Origin: Steromphala cineraria
Taxonomy: Eukaryota > Mollusca > Gastropoda > Trochida > Trochidae
Direction of reading: 5' to 3'
Assembly (NCBI GenBank): GCA_916613615.1
Contig: OU744732.1
Location: forward strand, 27,042,673-27,106,672
DNA: 64,000 nt
Shown piece after piece: positions 22,660 to 31,779 of this stretch; the first letter of the stretch is position 1, and each line of letters begins with the position of its first letter. The position numbers and the translations under genes are program-made. The notes beneath the pieces are model-generated. The model saw only the letters and a program-made list of their open reading frames with translations, had not been told where the DNA came from and searched no databases.

Positions 22660-25283
22660 CCATCCTAATTTGGCCTAATTTGATATATGTCTATATATAT
22701 GTTACAATAAATCTGTGTAATCAGTAAATACATGTATGTACTAAAACTTTCAGTTAATCTCGTAGTAACTTTATTACTCAGTATATCCCCGTATTTATTA
22801 AAATGTCTAGGAAATACGTGTATTTACTAAATTTGAGGGTGATTTATTACACACATTTACTACACGTTACAACTGAACATATGATCAAAGAATAATAATG
22901 TCATTTGTCTTTTGGATAAAAACAGTTATCACTCTTTCTGTGCAAATTAAGTCATCGCATGTAAATAACTTTTAATTTTTCAAATCCAAAACATAATAAT
23001 ATTCCAAACTAGTTACAAACTGCAGGCTACGGTTATTTTAAATGTTTTATGGTCATTATGGTCAGACCTCCATATTTGTCAACATAAAATTTTGTCAAGA
23101 TTGATATACTAGGGAAGAATTGTTTTACAGATTGCATATCTTTGAGTATGATATTTACAAAAAATGACAGTCAAAGGCTCAACTAACATTTCGTTTGTTT
23201 ATATCATATTGATATAATGATAATTATTGTTGTGTAGGCACATTTTGCAATAGAAGACAAAAGCTGCAAGTGGGAAATAAAACATTTGACGAATGACCCT
23301 AAACAGTTTTCGATGTAAGGGAGCTTATAGTCTTTATACAGTACACAGGGTAGATCAATTCCCATTTTTCTTTATGTTCTCAACATGAATAACAGTCAAC
23401 CTTCAAAATAGCCATTCCCACACTAGTAGCACTTCCCCTTACAGTTCCGAGATACAGACAAACTATTGTTGATTGAATTTTTAGCATACTTTTAATTGAA
23501 TATGATATTAGTCCCAATCTGCACAGGAAGAGTTCTTACTTTTATATCAAACAAACAATTAAAGGGAATCAACAACCTAATTGACCATCGTTAATGACAG
23601 CGTCAGACGGGTAAGGGGGGGGGGGGGGGGTCACATGACACAAATGTGGTATTGGCTGTCTGCTGTAAGCGGTTCGTAATCGAACGAACATTTTCGACTC
23701 TTTCGGGGCCCTGCTAATACAACTCTGGAAGTTAAAAACTCGGGTTGCAGACCCCCTTTAAATTACTTATTTTATCATTATAATGTTACATTTTTACATT
23801 TAGTTATGTGTGTAAGTTCAGTACATACACATATTTATCCTAGAATTTTTAGTAAATAAGTGTATTTACTGATCTAAACCATGATTACACGTATCTACTG
23901 CAAGTGTCTGTAAATACATGTATTTACTGATTACACAGATTTATTGTAACAGTACTTTACTGAAACAGTACCTCAATATGATAAAGCAATCGTTTTCGCG
24001 AAACACCTTGAATAATCAAAGTTTGCTACACAAGTCATTTTCTTCCAATGTCCTCCTTCTTTGTGTAGGTGTATGTGCAGAGAAAAGATCAAACACAAAC
24101 ATGGAGGGAGGTTCCGTCATTGCCAACACTGATGAACAGGACTGTGTGACTCTCTGTCTTCATTCTGTCAACTGTGCTGTCGTCACGTGGTCACGTGACC
24201 GGATCTGCAGATTTCATCACGTGATGCGGAAGATGACTGCCAATTCAAACTTTACTAACTATGCGATTGTTCAGTGCAACAGTAAGTTACTCTCATTCAT
24301 ATATAAAATCTAGAGTTATATACTACTCAAAAGAATCCAAGGAACATTTTCCCTTATATACTTTCTAAATTAGCGCATGGTTTACAGTTTCTGTATTGAG
24401 CCTTTAAGTGATCATTAAAAAGCAGGAGTTAACAATGAAAATCACATGATGTCAGGTTGTGACTTAGCTGACGTATATTGCCTTCAAAGCTGTATCCCTG
24501 CTAGTGAAGAACTTCATATATGGCAATTTTGAATGTCGTCTGATATGCCAATGGGGGTAATTCCAGTAAAGACAAACTCCAATTTCATAATTCGATTACC
24601 GTTTAAGTTCGTGACATTTTCAATGTTTATATTGTTTTGTGTAATACGCTGCAATATCTCAACGATTCGAGATTTATGTGAACAATTAAGAAAAACATTC
24701 AAAATATGTTTTATCATAACATAATTTTTATTTTATTTTTTGTGCCTCTGTCGATGTATTAAAGCAACAAATGTTGTATAAATCGTGAATTTATCAAAAA
24801 ACAAAAGAGGCACAAAACATGTTACTAATCCTTAATCAAAAGTACATCTGGTGTTTGTGCTCAGTTATGATGATGTGATGATAATTAGGTAATGCATTAG
24901 GAATAAACACTATACTTGCATTACACAACATTAAATCCAAAACCAGGAACCAACTTAACCAAAACACACTCACATAAATAAACTTTAATTGACTTGTAAT
25001 TAACATTGATTTATGTCTTTGATGTTGTTTTTGATAACTTTGAATTAACGTTTGCTTAGATGACCTTTCACCCAGCGAGGAGTCGACAAAGGAATGCGTC
25101 TGGCATGAATTGGAATCTGGTTCAAAGTCAGAGTCGCCATATTGCTTCAAATGTGCAGCCCAGTGCCATATAAGGAAATGCTCCAGCTTCACGTGCAAGG
25201 GTCAACAAGGTCAAAGTCATCATGATCAGTGTCAGCTCCACTATGATGAGCTCACAGGTCATGGAAATGATCCAGATAACTAA
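17561..25283 (+). CDS. Gene A: secreted five-module PAN/apple-like protein, six exons
   Basis: Six exons (17561-17606, 18351-18602, 20236-20463, 21579-21818, 24069-24281, 25060-25283) join to 1203 coding bases, i.e. 400 residues plus TAA at 25281-25283. Exon 1 encodes a short signal peptide, and each later exon encodes roughly one cysteine-rich module. Modules 1, 2 and 4 carry the PAN/apple signature C-x3-C-x(5-7)-C-x(10-11)-C. Module 3 has lost two of these cysteines, and module 5 is cysteine-dense (YCFKCAAQCHIRKCSSFTC). All introns are phase 1 with GT..AG ends, and the joined frame is open. PAN modules bind proteins or carbohydrates in secreted or surface proteins (family knowledge). The actual ligand is unknown. 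No transmembrane segment was seen, so the product is probably extracellular. Gene B has the same architecture. Confidence 0.85.
18351..18602 (+). CDS. Gene A exon 2: PAN module 1
   Basis: 252 bases. The acceptor is CCACCCTCCAG; the alternative AG eight bases downstream would break the phase with exon 1. The module starts SSQCMSLDERR, has C-M-E-E-C, a C-x7-C, KRVVF and C-RIVNGY, and ends VVMEKLNC. Eight cysteines. Donor GTAAGT at 18603. Same length as exon 2 of gene B. Confidence 0.85.
18785..20022. mobile_element. 1238-bp DNA transposon with 8-bp target duplication
   Basis: ATTAATTC occurs immediately on both sides (18777-18784, 20023-20030). The ends are inverted: GGCCTAAGAGTAATTGAAGG at the left and the complement of GGCCTAAGAGTTATTGAAGG at the right, continuing through GGTCCGGATGACGGGGT. 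Copies of GCAACCAA/TTGGTTGC cluster in both subterminal regions (18841-19083, 19689-19966). No transposase was recognised, so it is non-autonomous. An 8-bp duplication fits hAT or P-type elements. Lies in intron 2 of gene A. Confidence 0.85.
20236..20463 (+). CDS. Gene A exon 3: PAN module 2
   Basis: 228 bases, acceptor TTTTTACAG, donor GTAGGT. Reads DFQCF, then the core ECRRTCIISYDCSAYSW with a cysteine 11 residues after the previous one (RCGLL), and ends QRNCF. This is the clearest PAN core of the gene. The same 228-base length is found in genes B and C. Confidence 0.85.
20534..21143. mobile_element. Mutator-like MITE, 610 bp, 9-bp target duplication
   Basis: ATATACTGG flanks the element on both sides (20525-20533, 21144-21152). 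The inverted ends begin CATTCTCTCACCACAGAGGC and end with its near complement, GCCTCTGTGGGGAGAGAATG, continuing for over 60 bases (TTAGCCTCTGTTCTATTACG). Relatives are at 36249-36588, 54666-54985 and a worn one near 51520. The 9-bp duplication and long ends fit Mutator-like elements. No transposase. In intron 3 of gene A. Confidence 0.85.
21579..21818 (+). CDS. Gene A exon 4: degenerate PAN module 3
   Basis: 240 bases, acceptor TTCTTTCAG, donor GTGAGG. Reads NRCTLIKFKEMAFGM, then MFKCYQKLLQSNRIKAVEW, then HVCHLLSGK, and ends CKGKPG. Only four cysteines; the positions equivalent to the first and third core cysteines are Ser and a non-Cys residue. The gene B counterpart is 237 bases. Absent from gene C. 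Confidence 0.8.
21846..22147. mobile_element. TTAA-family element at a GTAA site
   Basis: Starts AGGGGCAGTAGCACGTTTTT and ends ACATGCTACTGCCCCT. The four bases on both sides are GTAA (21842-21845, 22148-22151) rather than TTAA. About 60 bp shorter than full copies through an internal deletion. Lies directly after exon 4 of gene A. Confidence 0.8.
22612..22665 (+). repeat. (ATC)n microsatellite
   Basis: About 17 near-perfect CAT/TCA triplets, ending CACCATCC. In intron 4 of gene A. Confidence 0.9.
22700..23951. mobile_element. 1252-bp inverted-repeat element
   Basis: The left end TGTTACAATAAATCTGTGTA and right end TACACAGATTTATTGTAACA (with minor offset) are inverted copies, continuing through AATCAGTAAATACATGTAT. 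Subterminal palindromes of the type AAATACATGTATTT recur at both ends. A run of about 15 G lies inside near 23615. No clear target duplication and no transposase. It ends 117 bases before exon 5 of gene A. Confidence 0.7.
24069..24281 (+). CDS. Gene A exon 5: PAN module 4
   Basis: 213 bases, acceptor TTTGTGTAG, donor GTAAGT. Core DEQDCVTLCLHSVNCAVVTW then RICRFHHV and a final QCN. The 105 bases from about 24130 are almost identical to exon 5 of gene B (three differences by eye), much closer than the rest of the exon. Contains three CACGTG hexamers at 24184, 24192 and 24218. Confidence 0.85.
25060..25283 (+). CDS. Gene A exon 6: cysteine-rich C-terminal module
   Basis: 224 bases including the stop, acceptor TTTGCTTAG. 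Reads DLSPSEESTKECVWHELESG, then YCFKCAAQCHIRKCSSFTC, KGQQGQ, then CQLHYDELTG and TAA. The gene B exon has the same distance to its stop (224 bases). The basic/histidine patch GQSHHDQC is conserved between A and B. Confidence 0.85.
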
Positions 25284-26526
25284 GGTCTACGAAATGATTA
25301 TTCTTTAAGGTCTATCGAATACAATGATTTATGTCAAAATGGAGGCAGGGACTGAACCATGCCATGTGTCTTAAGAGAAATATTTACAAACATTTATTAT
25401 ACTAATGACATCTCCTGTTTGCATTAAATAATGTGTGAATCCTCATATACTTTCTTTTCATTAGTAAAAACCCCGCTCTCATGAAACAATATATATAACC
25501 CAAATGAAGAAATACTATTAGACTAACACTTAGTCTCAGAAATAACAACATTTTACTAAAATTACAAATAGGTAGTAAAACAACAAGGAGCCCAAGCAAT
25601 GCCTTGATTTCTAAAGCTAAGGCATCTAGACTTGCTATAATTTTCTAGACTATGTTTGTCGTCAATTGAATATTTTGCTTTAGGGTCTGGATGACAGACT
25701 AAAATACTATTGGCGAACAAATAAAGCTTATTAACATTCCATCCTTCAATTCTTATGTCCTTATGGCTTAAATTAAATGTATGCTTAAATAGTATGCGTG
25801 TGAGGCAGAGACTTAAACAAGTCACGTGTCTTAAAAGAAATATTTATAAACATTTATGATACTTATGGCATCTCCTGTGTGCATTAAACAATGTGTGAAT
25901 TCTCATATACGTTCTTTTCATAAGTAAGAAACCCGATCTCATGAAACAATATACATTAACCAACTGAAGAAATGCAAGTGGTGATCATATAAAGCCTTTT
26001 TCTTTTGTCACTTCTTAAAATGGCTTTTTTAATATAATGTATGCTTAATCAGTTGTCCGTTAGAGATAGTGATTTAGAAAAGAAATCATTGAGCCCTCTG
26101 ACGTCCTAGACCTCTACGATCAATTTCTGCAACTTTTTGTACCAAAAATTAAGAAAAACATTTTCGACTATTCTTGACCAAATCGTTCGAAACAATTTTT
26201 TGGAAAGTTGTTTTATTCACTTCAGTTGGATACAATCAGAGGATTTCAATATCTCGCAAGAGATATGAAAAAGAACAGTAAATACATTATATATGGCATT
26301 CGTTACAGTCGACAATGGGGAATAAAACACTACATGGAAATCATACACACTTTATCCTATTAGTATAATAATTTAATTCAGGGAAGTGGCAGCTAAAATA
26401 CATTCTGAATAATCCATTTTTTTGTCAAAGTAATTCATATTCAAATTCTTCTTAGCAATATATCTCTCGATGTCAATGACATCCTTTAAAACCTGTTTAT
26501 ATACGGTGATATTTGGTTTACAACCT
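25284..26526. other. Downstream of gene A, with a diverged local duplication
   Basis: Two similar blocks at about 25367-25515 and 25823-25985 share AAGAGAAATATTTA, CATCTCCTGT, GCATTAAA-AATGTGTGAAT and CTCATGAAACAATATA. This is an old tandem duplication of about 455 bp. Polyadenylation hexamers are possible but not decisive. Confidence 0.5.
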
Positions 26527-26530
26527 TTAA

Positions 26531-26886
26531 AGGGGCAGTAGCACGTTTTTTGACAATTTTATATTTTCAATTTTTCACTGATAACTATAAGTTAATGCCA
26601 AATGTATTACTTTGATAGTATCATAAATCTCATAACACAAACCAATCATCCGTAGTCAGAGAACAAAGTATGAGGATTCACATAAAATCTATTGGCAGCC
26701 ATTTTTGTGTGAACACCTTTAATTCATTTTGTGTAAGAAAAGGAATCGCATGGCTTAACTTTACATTGTATATTTGATTTATTACTGCTCCATTTAGTTT
26801 TTATACATTTTCTAAAGATTGGAACCATTTATTTTCATTTTCCTGACATCACCGTATATTCCCCCTAAAAACGTGCTACTGCCCCT
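26531..26886. mobile_element. TTAA element, first of a head-to-tail pair
   Basis: TTAA at 26527-26530 and 26887-26890. Full-length family member starting AGGGGCAGTAGCACGTTTTT and ending AAACGTGCTACTGCCCCT. Confidence 0.9.
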
Positions 26887-26890
26887 TTAA

Positions 26891-27245
26891 AGGGGCAGTA
26901 GCACGTTTTTTGACAATTTTATATTTTCAATTTTTCACTGATAATTGTAAGTTAATGCTAAATGTATTCCTTTGATAGTGTCAAAAATCTTATTACACAA
27001 ACCAATCATCCATAGTCAGAGATCAAATTATAAAGATTCACATAAAATCCATTGGCAGCCATTTTTGTGTGAACACCTTTAATTCATTTTGTGCAAGAAA
27101 AGGAATCTCATGGCTTAACTTTACATTATATATTGATTTATTGATGATTCATTTAGTTTAAATACATTGTCTTTAGATTTGAACCCTTTATTTTCATTTT
27201 CCTGACATCACCTTATATTCCCCGTAAAAACGTGCTACTGTGCCT
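26891..27245. mobile_element. TTAA element, second of a head-to-tail pair
   Basis: Shares the TTAA at 26887-26890 with the preceding copy and ends at TTAA 27246-27249. Same orientation and nearly full length; the right end reads GTGCTACTGTGCCT. Confidence 0.9.
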
Positions 27246-27249
27246 TTAA

Positions 27250-28640
27250 TGTTCATAACATAGATATTGCGTTTAGCTTATAGTATCATATGATTAAACA
27301 AGTGGTTATTGGTGGCACGGAATAGAATATCCTGAGTTGAAAGTTCATAAGGTACATTAATAAATAGTTTGATAAAATCTGTAAATTCTTTCCAGAAGAC
27401 TTTAACAGTTGGGCAATCAACATATACATGGTAGATATTCTCGCTTGAACCACATAATGGACATAAATCGTTATCAACCAGTTTCATTTTAAACAATTCA
27501 CGTTTGGTGTAAATAACTCTTGATAAATTTGTATTGGAAATCCAAAAGCTTTGTGTCTTTAGTAGATTGTCTGTATTTCAAAAACATGGGTTTCCAAATG
27601 ATATTATCATGAAGTTCGCTATCCCATTTGAGACACACTTTTGGGACATTACATGCAGCATCAATTAAGTTTTCGTAAAATAATCTTGATCCTTCAAAAG
27701 GTTTAATGATGTCATTCCAAGGAGAATATATTGGTGAATTACTAATAATTTGGAATCAACCGTTTGAATGACATTTCCCCTTTTTTTGGGGATACTGTGG
27801 GTTACATGATTTAGATCCAGTATTGTGCCTTTAACATTATATTTTATTCTAAGTTCATCAAACGTTAGAAATTCATTACCTTTGCAAATATCCTTAATGT
27901 GAATTATTCCTTGTTTGAACCAGTTGTTGATTAATTAGTTTGGATTATTAAACTTGTGGTTTAACCAGAGCGGTTGCATACGTATATCATAAATATTATC
28001 GTTCGTATCATTACCTTTGATATATCTGTGCCAAGCATCCAGAGAATTCTTCCAAAATGGATTCTTAAGTTTGTATTTAATATTGATATTCGAACCTAAC
28101 TTGGGAACGTGTTTTATGGGAAAACCAGCTAGGCTATAGCAGTTCGATTTTGAAATGTATCAGACATTCTCTTTAAGCAAAACATTTTCAATGAATCAAT
28201 GAATGTTTTAACATCAACCATCCTAAGACCGCCATTTTCATTTTTTCGAATTAAATATGTTCGTTTTATTTTGTCCCTCTTGTCATTCCATATGAACTTG
28301 AAAAACATACTGTTCAAGTTTGTTATAAAATCATTAGGAGGATTTGGGAGAGAGGTAAGAATGTGAACTATAGTAGAAAAAGCCAATGTCTTGATAACTG
28401 TTATCTTTCCTATCAGAGTCAAATTTAGTTTTTTCCATTTCGAAAGAATTCTTTTTATATTCTCTAGTCTATTTTTGGTATTGATCACCCAGAGATTTTT
28501 CAAATCTGCATTCAGTTTTATTCCCAGAACATCGAAGTTATCCTTATGCCAGTCAAGATTATGGGATAATTTTGTCACTGCCAGCCATTGCCCCTAGCCA
28601 AACTGCTTTGGTTTTAAATCGTTCGAAATTGGTCCGAAGT
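27250..28640 (-). mobile_element. LINE ORF2 C-terminal remnant
   Basis: The minus-strand frame at 28578-28129 reads through LGIKLNAD, RILSKWKKLNLTLIGKITVI, SLPNPPNDFI and FKFIWNDKRDKIKRTYLI to NENGGLRMVD. This is the characteristic region after the reverse transcriptase in L1/Tx1-like LINEs. A second piece (27496-27278) carries a C-terminal zinc motif C-x2-C-x7-H-x4-C (CPLCGSSENIYHVYVDC) followed by VFWKEF. The 550 bases between are interrupted by stops and frameshifts, so the element is dead and 5' truncated. Confidence 0.8.
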
Positions 28641-29267
28641 CAAGACCTTAGGCAATTAAATTTAGCGAAACATGCAATGTTAAAGCATTCTATTATAATT
28701 CATGATTAATCGAGGAATACTACTATTTAATTGACTAATAAATATAAGTTGCCACTATTATAAACAAAATGTCTAAGTTTGTCCTGGATTGGTAGAACAT
28801 TAACAAAGCATCCTGAAATAGTTGTCTACAACATTTATGGTATTTAGGTAATAAACATATTTTTACAATACATCATTGTCTACTCAACAATTGAAAGAAA
28901 ATGAGAAATAACAGTTTCGATAGAAAAGGGGAAATTTCAGTTTATACATGTATCGTTATTAATACAAGATAATAACTAATCCCAGTTTGAAATATGTTTT
29001 TGGTGATAAATATGTTGATTTATATTTGCCATTTTGATAAAGAAGAGCCATACTTTGTCATAAATAACAACATTGTTCTTTACACGACATACCAAACTAT
29101 CAACCAAGTCAATTAGTTAATAATAAATTGAAAACTAATCTAAAAGCAGTTAAATTGAAATAGATAAAACGATAAAATTAGTCTGTTCAAACTTTACTTT
29201 ACTTTAACTTTACTTGTAAATTGAAAGACTTAATGACAAAGAATATTTTTCACGAATCGAGTCATAT
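28641..29267. other. No recognised feature
   Basis: AT-rich; no motif seen. Confidence 0.4.
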
Positions 29268-29516
29268 TTGAAAATCAAATGTCAAACAGGAAAGTCAAAA
29301 GCACTCAAATATCTTCTTAGAAAATGCCTACCTCTTGCTTTAGATATTGTTACCATCGCTGATGGCAATGCTCTATTTCACAGTATGATGAATGGCCCAT
29401 TGTACTTCAGACAAATTGCAATCGAACTGAATGATTCAGATTATTTACATGTATTACTTTTATCTAAACTGACGCCCAAAAGAAACTTTACTACATTTTG
29501 TAATCATTCTGATTAA
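29268..29516 (+). pseudogene. Possible OTU-protease-like fragment
   Basis: An 82-codon frame contains IADGNALFHSMM followed by YFRQIAIELN. This resembles the D-G-N-C-L-F-[RH]-[SA] catalytic block and following R-x-x-[AV] helix of OTU cysteine proteases, but the catalytic Cys position is Ala. There is no flanking domain or clear exon structure. Probably a decayed fragment of a gene or transposon; chance similarity is possible. Confidence 0.25.
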
Positions 29517-31310
29517 AGAATGAAGAACGATAGAACTTTAAAACAAAGTGCCTTTTATCGATCAACCATTTCAGTCAACAACCAGCTAATTAAAATTGAA
29601 GGGGAAAACCCCGATTTAGCAATTAATCATTTTAAAGTGGGCAGGGGTCAAAATTTTGATTGTTCAGGCATTCATTGAAATGCTTTTTTCGCAATAATTT
29701 CGTTAAGGTTATGAAATTAGCAACTTTTGCGCCAGGTTTGAGCAGGCCGAGTGTTATCCCTTCAAAATCTGCCATGTGTAACGAAAAAGGCCAAAATTGG
29801 AATTACGTCACCTGTCTTCAGTTTCAATCTTCACATTAAATCTGAATCCATGTTTTTCTATCAATGGGAATTTATGGATAAAGTCCTACATGTCAGATTG
29901 ACACATTTGTTAGTCGTACAACTAGTAATCAGCCTTGAGAGCTGAACAATCGCAGTTAAATCGTAATATTGCAGGCCAATTCTGACGTTATGACTTTATG
30001 AATGACATTGCCGTGTGTGGTTGATTAGTGGCCAATGGCTATCAATTGAGCAGTCAATGAGCTTTGATTACAACTGTTAAAGTTCATATAGTGCACGTGA
30101 ACATAATGACATGTCGACCTTTGATGTATGCTATCCTTGAGGTCACTAAGAGACAACGTTATCGGTGGTCTAACGTTTTAGATATTGGCCTTCATGCAGT
30201 CAAAAACACAACTCTTTTTCCATGTTTCAGGGTTGTCAGCAATCCTCACAACCTCTCTGCCTGATCAAGTTACCATAAGAAATGACGGAACACTATCGAT
30301 TCTTGTAACAAGGGTATTTTTTCTATCAGTTTTGTTGATTTTCAATGGGGATTGGTGATATTTTTGCTGTGCCGTTACCGGTTTTAAGGTGTTTTTTTCA
30401 CAAACAGGAGGACAAACATTCATTATGGACATTTATTAAACCTTTTCGTCACGTGACTAAACTCTGGTGAAAAGGTCACCTGATTATGACTTTTTTTGCC
30501 ATTTTTGCAAAATGCATGAATATTGCTCAATTTAAAGTTTTAAACATAAAAGTTTGGGTTTCAACTATGTTGTTGAGAACTTAACTGAAAATATTGAAAT
30601 AACATTGTTTTCAAAATTTCAGTTTAAAAAGTGTAAAGTTTCTTTTGGACGTCAGTTTATTCAGATGATTGATAAACAACAAAGACGGAAATGGGTAAAG
30701 GTGGTTAAAGACTACACAATGATTATAATCAAATATGTAGAGGAGAATGCACTGAGAACATCACTGAGTACTAACAATTAATTAAATCCTTAAACAACAA
30801 GATAAATACAAATATTTACCAAGGTGGCAAATTTCTGAACACTTAAAAGTAAGATAAGCTTAAATACCGATTATGTACTGTTGGGGATGATAATCAGAGA
30901 ACTTGTCAGAGAACAGATTATTGTCTCTTTTATCATACTTATCAGATGTCTGCTCAGTGAATATTATGAAAGATCATGACAGAAATAATTATGGCTAAAT
31001 TTCATATCTCTCTTATTGTACAAATGATAATCTGCTTTTAGTTAATGACTTATGTAAATCAAATTATACTCTTGCTTTCATTTCGTAGTCTAATGTGTAG
31101 TATCGCCTTTCCATATCAAAGTGCATAAGTCTTCTTGAAGAATTTCTACAGAAATAAATGAACAATTGAAGAGTTCCTTCTAGATTGTGATCGTATGATA
31201 TGTCACAACAAAATAGTTGATATCGTTCTCGTCACGCCTCATTCATAACTATCGTGTTCGGTTTGATCAGATCCGCAGATAGTCTCATTAAAACCAGCTC
31301 GAACCTGTCC
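29517..31310. other. No recognised feature
   Basis: Small frames at 29751, 30064 and 30554 have no recognisable domains and no convincing splice context. Confidence 0.4.
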
Positions 31311-31742
31311 TTCATTCCTTGCGGTTTATCCGATCTGAGAACTGCTCAAAAGGCTTTTTCAAAGTTACTTTACTGCAATTATTTACTACTAATTTTAGAA
31401 GCGGTTATAACCGTCTTAGAAAACAATGTGTTAGAAAATGATTTTATGACTATTAAAGTTCTGATTCTAAATGTTCATTATGTAAAATAACCGAAGATGA
31501 AATTCATTTTGTATATTAGTTTCCAATGAGGTACCGTTGCTATTCCCTCATAATAGAAATACTGAATTTTTAATGCAATCAATTGATTATGTGTTCTTGT
31601 AAGGACAATTTTTATATGAGGTATTTCGTATACGAGGAAAAATCATTTAACGCGCATGTGTGTATGTTTCATGTATTATATATATTAATTGAATTATGGG
31701 TCAATTTGCCCTGCAACAATGAAACCATTGAATTGAATTCAA
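31311..31742 (+). mobile_element. LINE 3' end fragment
   Basis: A plus-strand frame (with stops) encodes GYNRLRKQC, then SKCSLCKITEDEIHFVY and FPMRYR. C-x2-C-x5-E-x-x-H followed by FPMRYR is a typical non-LTR retrotransposon C-terminal zinc motif. The block closes with CATTGAATTGAATTC, a common LINE tail type. In-frame TGA, TAA and TAG codons show it is dead. Confidence 0.6.
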
Positions 31743-31779
31743 TCGTCAACAATCAGAAGCTTTCTAAGATACTGTGACA

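Noticed and set aside
24836..25198. 120-codon minus-strand open frame
   Set aside because: It is antisense to exon 6 of gene A and has no supported motif.
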